Positions 8,038 through 15,501 of a stretch of DNA of 64,000 nucleotides are shown piece by piece. The notes beneath the pieces were generated by a model. It was not told where the DNA came from. It made no database searches and was given only the letters and a program-made list of their open reading frames with translations. A program made the position numbers and the translations under genes. The stretch comes from Microbacterium sp. SORGH_AS_0428. GTDB lineage: Bacteria > Actinomycetota > Actinomycetes > Actinomycetales > Microbacteriaceae. The stretch lies in the NCBI RefSeq assembly GCF_031453615.1, contig NZ_JAVIZT010000001.1, positions 1,488,001 to 1,552,000 on the forward strand, in the 5' to 3' direction. The first letter of the stretch is position 1, and each line of letters opens with the position of its first letter.

Positions 8038-9123
8038 TCAGCCCGCGGGCACGTAGTCGTTCGTGATCCAGTCGCCGGGATTCTGGCCACCCTCGAGCAT
8101 CCCCGCCTTGACGTAGGTGTCGTAGGTGGCCTTCCAGGCGTCCAGGTCGTTCTCCAGCAGCGGCACGCCGCCGTCGGCGTCGACCCAGGTCTGCGTCGTG
8201 TAGACCTCCAGCGCGGCCGCGGCGATCTCGTCGTCGGCCAGCGCCGGGAAGTTCCAGTCGCCGCTGTCGCGCAGTGTCTTGAGCACGTTGGCGAAGTTGT
8301 TCGGCGCGTCGTCGATCATGTCCTGCACGGCCTCGCGGATGGCGGCCATGAACGCCTCGATCTGCGCGACCTTCTTCTCGTCCTTGAGGTTGGACTCGGT
8401 CGTGATCCAGGTCTGGATGTCGCGGGCGTCGCCGAGGCCCGCGTCGTCGACGACCGCGTCCGGGTTCTGCTGGCCGATGGCGAGCGACGTGTCGAGGCTG
8501 ACGATGTAGCCGTCGAGCTGTCCCTGGCGCACGACCTCGAGGGTCGCCGCCGTGACGGGCACGGCCTGGCGGGTGACGGTGTCCTCCGCGATCCCCGCGT
8601 CGTCCAGAGTGAGGTTCAAGAGCTTCTCGCTGGTGCCGCCGATCGAGCCCATGCCGATGACCTTGCCCTCCATGTCGGCGGGGGTCGTGATGGGGTCGTC
8701 CTCGACCGAGATCATGCGCAGGTTCGACTTGTAGGCCATCGTGCCCACCGCGCGGATCGGCTGTCCGTCGACCATCGGCGGGAACACGTCCACCGTGCTC
8801 GCACGGGTCAGGGTGGTCGCACCGCCGAGCAACGACTGGATCGCGGCAGACGTGCCCTGCACCGGCTGGAGCGTCACATCGAGCCCGTGCTTCTCGAAGT
8901 ATCCGCCCGAGTACGCGAACATCTCCGGGCCGAAGCTGAACGACTCCAGGGGCAGGAACGTGACGACCGTCATGGACCCGAGGTCACCGCCCGCGCCGGG
9001 CGTGGAGCCCGACTCCTCCGCGGCGCCTCCGCCGCATCCGGTGAGCGCGAGGGCGCCCGCCGCGAGCGTCGCTGCGACCAGCGACAGACGGCGGGTCTTC
9101 GTACGACGAACTGCTGTGATCAT
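8038..9123 (-). CDS. ABC transporter substrate-binding lipoprotein (NMT1/SsuA type)
   Basis: A 361-residue secreted lipoprotein. A basic start (RRTKTRR) and hydrophobic core lead to the lipobox LTGC with the modified cysteine at residue 30, followed by a Gly/Ser linker. The mature part has NMT1/THI5-like features, such as FSFGPEMFAYSGGYFEKHG and MEGKVIGMGSIGGT. It captures the imported compound outside the membrane; the ligand cannot be read from sequence. A 90-nt gap upstream holds room for its own promoter, and a candidate IclR site lies at 9211-9226. Confidence 0.88.
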   Translation of the reverse strand: MITAVRRTKTRRLSLVAATLAAGALALTGCGGGAAEESGSTPGAGGDLGSMTVVTFLPLESFSFGPEMFAYSGGYFEKHGLDVTLQPVQGTSAAIQSLLGGATTLTRASTVDVFPPMVDGQPIRAVGTMAYKSNLRMISVEDDPITTPADMEGKVIGMGSIGGTSEKLLNLTLDDAGIAEDTVTRQAVPVTAATLEVVRQGQLDGYIVSLDTSLAIGQQNPDAVVDDAGLGDARDIQTWITTESNLKDEKKVAQIEAFMAAIREAVQDMIDDAPNNFANVLKTLRDSGDWNFPALADDEIAAAALEVYTTQTWVDADGGVPLLENDLDAWKATYDTYVKAGMLEGGQNPGDWITNDYVPAG

Positions 9124-9210
9124 GTCTGACTCCTGTGTCGGGATGATCCGCTCACGCCATTGCGAGCGACACGACGAGTCTGCGAACCAGTACGCCGGGG
9201 TCCAACCACC

Positions 9211-9226
9211 TTTTCACTCACCGGAA
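9211..9226. promoter_or_regulatory. Candidate IclR operator upstream of the ABC importer
   Basis: TTTTCACTCACCGGAA matches the 16-bp pattern TTTYCACTNNNNGGAA seen again at 12912 and 19996. It lies about 90 bp before the binding-protein start and overlaps the last codons of the upstream aconitase X small-subunit gene, so chance similarity is harder to exclude here than at the other two sites. Confidence 0.45.
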
Positions 9227-9648
9227 TGCACCGCCACCCCGTCAGTCCGGATCACGACGATCCGACCGGTGTCGCCGTCGACCTCCACGACGTCGCCCGT
9301 GCGTATCGTCTCCAGCGGCGCGGGGGCGGCCTGCACGACCGTCGGCACTCGCGTCACGATGGCGCCGAGCACGGCCTTGGTCGTGATCACGTCGAACACG
9401 AGGGCTGCGGGAGCGGTGCCCATGAGTCGCGTGCTCTGGAAGAACCCCGACCACCCCGAGGAGCCCTTGGCGCCCGGGAAGACGAGCACATGACCCGTGA
9501 AGCACTGCCCGAACAGCTCGTGCCGCGGCTCGATCACGGTCCCGGTCGCGACGTCGATGCCCCCGAACCCCGAGATCGGCTCGCGCGTGACGAGCGCCGG
9601 CGCGCGCACGCGCCCGGGGACGATCCCCCGCCCCACCAGCTCGATCAC
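9214..9648 (-). CDS. Aconitase X swivel-domain (small) subunit, DUF126
   Basis: A 144-residue protein of the aconitase X swivelling-domain family. It begins VIELVGRGIVPGRVRAPAL and contains ISGFGGIDVATGTVI and FPGAKGSSGWSGFFQ, with the conserved serine-containing loop. With the large subunit encoded just upstream it forms the two-chain type of AcnX, a hydro-lyase. Characterised members dehydrate cis-3-hydroxy-L-proline or mevalonate 5-phosphate. Neither pathway is supported here: no proline racemase, ornithine cyclodeaminase or isoprenoid genes are nearby. GTG at 9648 overlaps the large-subunit stop by 4 nt. Confidence 0.85.
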   Translation of the reverse strand: MIELVGRGIVPGRVRAPALVTREPISGFGGIDVATGTVIEPRHELFGQCFTGHVLVFPGAKGSSGWSGFFQSTRLMGTAPAALVFDVITTKAVLGAIVTRVPTVVQAAPAPLETIRTGDVVEVDGDTGRIVVIRTDGVAVHSGE

Positions 9649-10925
9649 GTCAGCTCCCCTCGCCAGCGGCCTGTGACGGCCGCATCCACGCACTCGCGCG
9701 TCGTGCCGAACCACGCCTCGATGCCGAGGATCGCGGGCAGGTAGTGCGCCTGCTTGGCAGAGTCGGTCGCCATGACGCGGGTGCCGGGCGGAGCGGCGCG
9801 CGACATCGCGGGGCACGACTCGGTCAGCACCCGCCCGCCGGCGCGCGTGATCGTGCGCGTCCAGCCCCGACGCAGGGCCTCGGCGGCGAGCGCACGCGGG
9901 AGCATGACCCACAGCTGCGCACCGTCGGCCAGGCGGCGTCCCTCGAGCAGCCCCGCGATCTCCTCCACCTGGGCGAGCGAGGCGTGAGGACAGCCGAGCA
10001 GCACGAAGTCGACATCCGCGCTCTGGCCCTGGGCGTTGAGCGTCTCGTACGTCGCCCGCCGCTCCCGCTGGCCGTACGTCACCGCCTCCGGTATCCCCGC
10101 GCCCCCGAACGCCGCTTCCAGAGTCGGCGCCTCCGGGGTGACACCGGGCAGGTGATACAGCTCCACACCGCCCGAGGTCGCGGTGGCGGCGCCGAAGTGC
10201 TTGAGGTCCGCATCCGATGCCGGCGCGAGCGAGCCGACGACCGCGGGCCGCGCCTCCTGCACGAGCTCGCCCACGAAGTAGCCGAGCAGCCCCCAGTCCC
10301 GGAAGCCCGCCACGGGGGTCTCCGCACGCACGAGGTGGGTCGCGAGACGGTTGGCGGGAAGGTGATTGCCCCAGTACGGGATGCGGCCGGTCAACGACGC
10401 CGCACCGGTGGAGGCGGCCCCCTCGCAGTTCGTTCGGGCGCCCAGCACGGAGTTCGCGTAGACGACGGCCGACGACTCCATCCAGGCGCAGTGCTCGCCG
10501 AGGACGGGAAGATTGCCCACCTGGTACGGGGTGCAGGTCCCCAGCACCCGTACCCCACGGTCGGTGAAGTACGACTCCGCGTCCTCCTGCAGCCGGATGC
10601 TGTCGGCCGGGTAGCGGGTGAGACCCTGGGCGTCGGCACCGAATCCGTGCTGCAGCTGACAGGTGGGCACGCGCATCGAGGGGATGTCGAGCTCCCGGTC
10701 GCTGTCGAGGTTCATGACGGCGAACGCCTTGGCCCACCCGCCCTCTGCCACCAGCTTCGCCTTGGCGGGCGAGGGCTGGGTCATGGTTCCGGCGACGTTG
10801 CGTGTGGCGACCAGCCGCTCCGCCTGGAGTGCGTCGCCGTAGCGGATCAGCAGGTCCATCGCGACCGCGACGGCGTCGCCCTCGACGCCGTCGCGCATGC
10901 GCTTCTCCTCGTCGGTGAGGTGCAT
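9645..10925 (-). CDS. Aconitase X catalytic (large) subunit, DUF521
   Basis: A 426-residue protein starting MHLTDEEKRMRDG, a typical AcnX N-terminus. Conserved blocks include the cysteine-bearing VLGTCTPYQVGN, SVVYANSVLGARTNCEG-like and FVLLGCPHAS segments, which supply Fe-S ligands, and the SSAVVYAN active-site region. It is a single hydro-lyase component paired with the swivel subunit. It starts 13 nt after the stop of the small CxxC protein gene and belongs to the leftward UGSC operon. The substrate is unknown; a hydroxy acid linked to the divergent CoA pathway is my inference. Confidence 0.88.
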   Translation of the reverse strand: MHLTDEEKRMRDGVEGDAVAVAMDLLIRYGDALQAERLVATRNVAGTMTQPSPAKAKLVAEGGWAKAFAVMNLDSDRELDIPSMRVPTCQLQHGFGADAQGLTRYPADSIRLQEDAESYFTDRGVRVLGTCTPYQVGNLPVLGEHCAWMESSAVVYANSVLGARTNCEGAASTGAASLTGRIPYWGNHLPANRLATHLVRAETPVAGFRDWGLLGYFVGELVQEARPAVVGSLAPASDADLKHFGAATATSGGVELYHLPGVTPEAPTLEAAFGGAGIPEAVTYGQRERRATYETLNAQGQSADVDFVLLGCPHASLAQVEEIAGLLEGRRLADGAQLWVMLPRALAAEALRRGWTRTITRAGGRVLTESCPAMSRAAPPGTRVMATDSAKQAHYLPAILGIEAWFGTTRECVDAAVTGRWRGELT

Positions 10926-10938
10926 GATCGCGGCCCGC

Positions 10939-11187
10939 TCAGTGCGCGGCGCCCTCGGGCAGCACGACGTGATCCAGCTCGTAGGCGGTGGGCGCGAGGG
11001 CCTGCCCCATGATCGCCTCCATGACACTCAGCGGCACGAGGCAGTCCGCGCAGGCGCCCTCGCCGGCCTCGATGCGCACGACGATCCGATCATCGGCCGA
11101 CGCCTCCCAGCTGAGCAGGTAGCCGTCGGCGCCCATCATCTCCCCGAAGGGCGCGAGCGCCTCATCGACGGAGGTCGCCGCGCTCAT
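10939..11187 (-). CDS. Small CxxC protein, NifU C-terminal-like
   Basis: An 82-residue protein with no recognised function. The central part IEAGEGACADCLVP has two cysteines (C46, C49) spaced as in the NifU C-terminal cluster-binding domain (G-x-C-x2-C), and the flanking beta/helix pattern is similar. A role in Fe-S transfer to aconitase X, or as a redox partner of the UGSC protein, is possible but unproven. Its ATG at 11187 overlaps the preceding stop by 4 nt, and AcnX follows 13 nt later, so it is part of the operon rather than a spurious frame. Confidence 0.65.
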   Translation of the reverse strand: MSAATSVDEALAPFGEMMGADGYLLSWEASADDRIVVRIEAGEGACADCLVPLSVMEAIMGQALAPTAYELDHVVLPEGAAH

Positions 11188-12299
11188 CGCTCGCCTCCGA
11201 TCCGGCTCTGCGAGAAGGGGATCTCGCGCGGCGGGTTGAGGGTGAAGATCTCCACGACAGCCGAGACGCCCGCGTTGTCGGCGCCGGCGACCATGATCTG
11301 CACCGAACTGGGGTTGTGCAGCGACGCAACCGCATCGGGTTCGTCGCTCGCGCTCGCCGTGTCCGGCATCGAGTCGGGGTGGGTGCTCGGCAGCCGCCAG
11401 CGCGTCTTGTGCGAGAGGGCGTCCTTGCCGACGGCGGCGAGCTCGGCACGGGTGCGGCGGGCGTTCTCGAACACGTAGGTGCGCAGATCGTCCTTGCTCC
11501 AGCCCGCCTGGGCGAAGACCTGAGCGTGCTCGGGGGTGAGCACCAGCAGCGCGCTCGTGTACTCGTGGATGAGCGCGCCCGTGCGGGCGATCGTGTCGAT
11601 CAGGTCGCGCGCCAGCTGCTCGGGCTCCTGCGTGTGCCGCGCCTCGATGTGCACGACCGAGCGGATGACGAACGCGGTGACGACGTCGTCGCCAGGGGCG
11701 AAGCCGTGCTCGACGTGCAGCGGTTCCCACGGGCTCTGCTCCTCGTTCTCGGCGATGCACGCCGAGAACTTGGCCGGGGTGCCCTGCGTCGCCTGGTCGA
11801 GCTTGTGCGGATGCAGGCCGAACACATTGATGCAGCCGAGCCGGATCGCACGCCCGATCGTGGCGTTGGCGCGAAAGCCCGAGCCGAAGACGTTGCCGCG
11901 CCCGTTCAGCCCGATCCGCTCGCGAACCGGACCGTTGACCACGAGCATCGGCGCCGTCCCGGTGGTCGACTGCCAGATCCCGCGAGCCGGATGCGGTTCC
12001 TTCGCGATGGCCTCCCATGCCGCGATCACGGTCGGGAAGTAGTCCGCGCGGCATCCGGCCATCGCCGCGTTGATCGCCGCGAGCCGCACCGTCATCGAGC
12101 GGTTGAGGTGCGAGATGGTGAACAGCACGTCGTCCGGGGCCCGATCGGTGGCGGCGAGGAACTCCTCGAGCAGCGTCTCGGTGACCGGCACCACGGGCAG
12201 GCCGTCGGTCCAGTCGTTCTCGTAGTAGTACTCGACCAGCTCGCGCACGCGGTCGGCGTCGACCGTGGGCACCTCGTCCGTCAGAAGCGTCATCGTCAT
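11184..12299 (-). CDS. Uncharacterised 371-residue protein in the UGSC operon
   Basis: I do not recognise a characterised family. The N-terminus VRELVEYYYENDWTDGLPVVP and the Gly-rich core GLNGRGNVFGSGFRANATIG with GCINVFGLHPHKLDQ look like a conserved, mostly soluble enzyme-like fold. There is no signal peptide or membrane segment. It overlaps the UGSC gene by 4 nt upstream and the small CxxC gene by 4 nt downstream, so the three are likely made together and may act together. Two cysteines (AMAGCRADY, KFSACIAEN) and several histidines could be functional. Confidence 0.7.
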   Translation of the reverse strand: MTMTLLTDEVPTVDADRVRELVEYYYENDWTDGLPVVPVTETLLEEFLAATDRAPDDVLFTISHLNRSMTVRLAAINAAMAGCRADYFPTVIAAWEAIAKEPHPARGIWQSTTGTAPMLVVNGPVRERIGLNGRGNVFGSGFRANATIGRAIRLGCINVFGLHPHKLDQATQGTPAKFSACIAENEEQSPWEPLHVEHGFAPGDDVVTAFVIRSVVHIEARHTQEPEQLARDLIDTIARTGALIHEYTSALLVLTPEHAQVFAQAGWSKDDLRTYVFENARRTRAELAAVGKDALSHKTRWRLPSTHPDSMPDTASASDEPDAVASLHNPSSVQIMVAGADNAGVSAVVEIFTLNPPREIPFSQSRIGGER

Positions 12300-12838
12300 C
12301 CCTCCTCCACGCCGAGGATCCGCAGGACCTCGGGCATCACCGCGGCCGCGCGCTCGCGCACCTCGGTCTCCGTCAGACTCGCCATCGGATGAGCGACGGC
12401 GGTGAACTCGAATCCCGGGAACCCCTGCACCGAGGCCATCGCGCGACCCGACATGAAGAACGAGTCCGAGGTGATCGACACCGTCGGAACCCCCGCGCGT
12501 TCGAACATGATCCCGTCCGCGACGGTCGCCGCCGAGCAGCTGCCGCAGTCGCCGACGGCCGTGATCACGATGTCGTTCTCCGCGGCGATGCGCTCCCGCA
12601 GAGGCTCGGACAGGGGGGTCCCGAAGTAGTCCTTGGTGTACAGCGTCGCCTCGCCCGCCGCATGATCGCGCTGGAGGATCGCAGCGATCTCCTCCAGCAG
12701 CATCGTGGCGTTCGGCTTCGTGTTGTCCAGCAGCCCGACCCGGAGTCCTCGCAGGCTCACCGGACGAGCGGCGAGCGTGCCGTCGTCGGCGCCCGCGCTC
12801 ATCCCGGTCGGATCCAGCAGCGCTTCCTGCGGTGCCAT
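12296..12838 (-). CDS. UGSC-family protein, cysteine form of a selenoprotein family
   Basis: A 180-residue protein with the hallmarks of the UGSC (seleno)protein family. RVGLLDNTKPNATMLLEEIA is near residues 33-52, and the redox-like motif GDCGSC has C98 where selenoproteins carry selenocysteine and C101 as partner, followed by FERAGVPTVSITSDSF. The codon for C98 is an ordinary TGC, so no selenocysteine insertion is needed. The family's reaction is unknown to me. ATG 12838 has AAGGGAGAGCGAG just upstream. It heads the leftward operon and is divergent from the alcohol dehydrogenase gene across a 157-bp regulatory gap. Confidence 0.85.
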   Translation of the reverse strand: MAPQEALLDPTGMSAGADDGTLAARPVSLRGLRVGLLDNTKPNATMLLEEIAAILQRDHAAGEATLYTKDYFGTPLSEPLRERIAAENDIVITAVGDCGSCSAATVADGIMFERAGVPTVSITSDSFFMSGRAMASVQGFPGFEFTAVAHPMASLTETEVRERAAAVMPEVLRILGVEEG

Positions 12839-12911
12839 CTCGCTCTCCCTTCGTCGCGCCAGTTGCGCGGCGGTCAGGATGACACGCGTGCTCGCCCCGA
12901 CCGGAGGCCCG

Positions 12912-12927
12912 TTTTCACTCCACGGAA
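12912..12927. promoter_or_regulatory. Candidate IclR operator between the divergent catabolic operons
   Basis: TTTTCACTCCACGGAA fits TTTYCACTNNNNGGAA and differs from the 9211 copy at only two central positions. It sits in the 157-bp gap, 73 bp from the UGSC start and 68 bp from the dehydrogenase start, well placed to control both directions. Confidence 0.6.
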
Positions 12928-12995
12928 GAGTGCGTGCTCGTCCGGAGGGCAGCGGACAGGATGCTGGGAGACCACAGGAACGAGGACGATCCGTG

Positions 12996-14138
12996 ATGAC
13001 TCCCATCCCCGCGACGATGCGGGCGGCAGTGCTGGCGGACGAGCACGCCGCGATGCGGATGATGACGATCCCCGTCCCGGAACCCGGCCCCGACGAGGTG
13101 CTGCTCGAGGTGATCGCGTGCGGCGTCTGCCACACCGATCTGCACGTGATCAAGGGCGAGGTCGCCTTCCCACGCCCCGCGGTCATGGGCCACGAGGTGA
13201 GCGGGAGGATCGTGGCCATCGGCGCCGGCAGCGACACGTCGTTCGAGATCGGCGACACCGTCGTGGCCGGGTTCATCATGCCCTGTCGCACCTGCGCGGC
13301 CTGCCTGCGCGGCCGCGACGACCTGTGCGAGCAGTTCTTCCGCCGCAACCGTCTCGAGGGGACCCTCTTCGACGGGCGCAGCAGGCTGCGGATGCCGGAC
13401 GGATCCTTCCTCGCGATGTACTCGATGGGCGGACTGGCCGAATACTGCGTCGTCCCGATCTCCGCACTGGCGGCGCTCGCGCCCGATCTCGATGCCGAGA
13501 CCTCGTGCATCCTCGGATGCGCGGGTCTGACCTCCTACGGCGCCGTCTTCCGCGCCGGCGAGGTCGCCGACGGCTCCACCGTCGCGATCATCGGCGTCGG
13601 CGGCATCGGGTCGAGTCTCATCCCCCTGTGCCTCGCGGCCGGCGCGCGGGAGGTCATCGCGATCGACATCGCCGCGGACAAACTGCGCAGCGCCCGCGAA
13701 CTGGGTGCGACCGCGACCGTCGACGCGTCGATCGAGGACCCGGTCGACGCCGTGCGCGCCCGGTCGGGCGGGGCCGACGTCGTCTTCGAGGCGCTGGGCC
13801 GCGCCGAGACCCTGGAACAGGGGCTCGGAATGCTCGCCGACGGTGCACGCCTCGTCGCGATCGGCATCGCGGCCGCGGGAACCCGGGCGCAGCTGGAGAT
13901 CACCCCTCTCGTGCGCCGCGGGCAGCAGATCGTCGGCTCGTTCGGCGCACGCACCCGCGAAGACCTCCCCGCCGTCGTGCGTCTCGCCGCAGAGGGCGCC
14001 TTCGACACCGACCGACTCGTGACACGCCGTTTCGACCTGGAGGATGCGGACGCCGCCTACGCGGCGCTCGCGCGAGGCGAGATCACGGGTCGGGCCATCA
14101 TCATCCCCCGACGTAACCGAGAAGAGGAGACCCGATGA
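12996..14138 (+). CDS. Zinc-dependent alcohol dehydrogenase (MDR superfamily)
   Basis: A 380-residue NAD(P)-dependent dehydrogenase. Catalytic zinc ligands C45 (GVCHTD), H66 (GHEVSG) and C175 (LGCAG) are present, as is the structural zinc loop C97, C100, C103 and C111. The cofactor motif GVGGIG is at about residues 200-205. The overall form resembles class III/aryl-alcohol-type enzymes. It would oxidise an alcohol or reduce an aldehyde/ketone at the head of the pathway. ATG 12996 is chosen; a GTG three bases earlier is equally possible with the GAGG at 12982. It is the first of six coupled genes. Confidence 0.9.
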   Translation: MTPIPATMRAAVLADEHAAMRMMTIPVPEPGPDEVLLEVIACGVCHTDLHVIKGEVAFPRPAVMGHEVSGRIVAIGAGSDTSFEIGDTVVAGFIMPCRTCAACLRGRDDLCEQFFRRNRLEGTLFDGRSRLRMPDGSFLAMYSMGGLAEYCVVPISALAALAPDLDAETSCILGCAGLTSYGAVFRAGEVADGSTVAIIGVGGIGSSLIPLCLAAGAREVIAIDIAADKLRSARELGATATVDASIEDPVDAVRARSGGADVVFEALGRAETLEQGLGMLADGARLVAIGIAAAGTRAQLEITPLVRRGQQIVGSFGARTREDLPAVVRLAAEGAFDTDRLVTRRFDLEDADAAYAALARGEITGRAIIIPRRNREEETR

Positions 14139-14590
14139 CGACCGACGCCATTGCGATCGAGGAGCTTCCCGCCGCGCGCGGCAGAGAGCTGGGGCCGTCC
14201 TCCTGGTACCCGATCACGCAGGACGACATCGACGTCTACGCGGATCTGACCGGAGACGACAACCCGCTGCACGTCGACGAGGCCGCCGCGGCCGCATCCC
14301 CGTTCGGCGGGCGCATCGCGCACGGCATGCTGACCCTCAGCATGGTCGTGCTCCCCCTGCGCGAGATCTACCGCGTGAGCGGCGCCAGCGCCGGCATCGT
14401 CTACGGCTTCGACCGCATCCGATTCCCCGCTCCGACACCGTCGGGCGGACGCATCCGCCTCATCGGCCGCGTCGCCGAGGTCGAAGATCGCGGCGACGCG
14501 CTGCAGGTGACCCTCGCGCTCACCTTCGAGGTCGAGGGCTCCGCGAAGCCCGGGGTGGTCGCCGAGCTCATCCTGAGGCACTTCCGGTGA
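14135..14590 (+). CDS. MaoC-like (R)-specific enoyl-CoA hydratase/dehydratase
   Basis: A 151-residue single hot-dog domain. The hydratase signature LTGDDNPLHVDE is at residues 38-49 with the catalytic Asp/His pair, followed by FGGRIAHGML. It adds water to, or removes it from, an acyl-CoA double bond. It overlaps both neighbours by 4 nt. With the downstream SDR, acyl-CoA synthetase and acyl-CoA dehydrogenase it supplies the hydration step of a beta-oxidation-like sequence. Confidence 0.88.
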   Translation: MTTDAIAIEELPAARGRELGPSSWYPITQDDIDVYADLTGDDNPLHVDEAAAAASPFGGRIAHGMLTLSMVVLPLREIYRVSGASAGIVYGFDRIRFPAPTPSGGRIRLIGRVAEVEDRGDALQVTLALTFEVEGSAKPGVVAELILRHFR

Positions 14591-15501
14591 GCGGCATCCG
14601 ACTCGACGGACGAGTGGCGATCGTCACGGGTGCGGGCCGCAGCCTCGGCCGGGCCTACGCGCTCGCGCTCGCGGCCGCGGGAGCCGCGGTCGTCGTCAAC
14701 GACGTGGATGCGGCATCGGCCGGCGCCGTGGTCGAGGAGATCCGTGCCGCAGGCGGCTCCGCAACGGCCGCCGTCGCAGCGGTCGGCTCGACGGCGGCAG
14801 CCGAGGAGCTCGTCCGCGCGGCTGTCGATGAGTTCGGCCGGCTCGACATCCTCGTCGCCAACGCCGGCGTGCTGCGCGACCGCGTGCTCTGGAAGATGAG
14901 CGACGAGGAGTTCGATCTCGTCGTCGAGACCCATCTGCGCGGCACCTTCACGTGTGCCCGCGCCGCCGCATCCTTCCTGCGCGAGCAGGGCGAGGGCGGC
15001 CGCATCGTTCTCATCGGCTCGCCCGCGGGCCAGTTCGGCAGCTTCGGACAGACCAACTACGCAGCCGTGAAGGCGGGAATCGTGGCGATGGCGCGCACGT
15101 GGTCGCTCGAGCTCGCCCGCGCCGGCATCACGGTGAACGCCGTCGTCCCGACGGCGCTCTCGCCCATGACGGCCACGATCCCCGCATACGCGCAGGCGTG
15201 GGAGGACCATCTCGCGGGCCTCCCGGTCCCGGCGGAGCTCCGGCGGGAGAAAGCGCTGGGCACCCCCGACGACGTGGCACCGCTGGTGGTGTGGCTCGCC
15301 TCGGAGCGGGCCGCGGGCGTGACGGGACAGGCGATCGGGATCGGCGGCGACCGGCTCACCCTCTACGCCCACCCGCAGGTGCTCGACACCGACCATCGCG
15401 ACGGCGGATGGAGTGCGGAGGAGATCGATGCCGCCTGGGCCGACCGCTTCGCCGCGCAGGCTCAGCCCTCGGGACCGCCCTCGCGGAGGGAGGACGCGTG
15501 A
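14587..15501 (+). CDS. SDR-family dehydrogenase (3-hydroxyacyl-CoA dehydrogenase-like)
   Basis: A 304-residue classical short-chain dehydrogenase. NAD-binding TGAGRSLGRAY is near residue 15, the structural NAG motif is in ILVANAG, and the active site has serine in IGSPAG and YAAVK for the Tyr-x3-Lys pair. The core resembles the dehydrogenase part of peroxisomal multifunctional enzyme 2, which works with MaoC-type hydratases, and here a MaoC gene is directly upstream with a 4-nt overlap (GTGA). It has a ~35-residue C-terminal extension with WSAEEIDAAW. Confidence 0.87.
   Translation: MSGIRLDGRVAIVTGAGRSLGRAYALALAAAGAAVVVNDVDAASAGAVVEEIRAAGGSATAAVAAVGSTAAAEELVRAAVDEFGRLDILVANAGVLRDRVLWKMSDEEFDLVVETHLRGTFTCARAAASFLREQGEGGRIVLIGSPAGQFGSFGQTNYAAVKAGIVAMARTWSLELARAGITVNAVVPTALSPMTATIPAYAQAWEDHLAGLPVPAELRREKALGTPDDVAPLVVWLASERAAGVTGQAIGIGGDRLTLYAHPQVLDTDHRDGGWSAEEIDAAWADRFAAQAQPSGPPSRREDA

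Noticed and set aside
9214..10925. cis-3-Hydroxyproline dehydratase assignment for aconitase X
   Set aside because: No proline racemase/epimerase, ornithine cyclodeaminase-like reductase or amino-acid importer nearby. The CoA enzymes point elsewhere.
12540..12552. Possible selenocysteine codon in the UGSC motif
   Set aside because: The codon for residue 98 is TGC on the minus strand, not TGA, so this is the cysteine form and needs no SECIS element.
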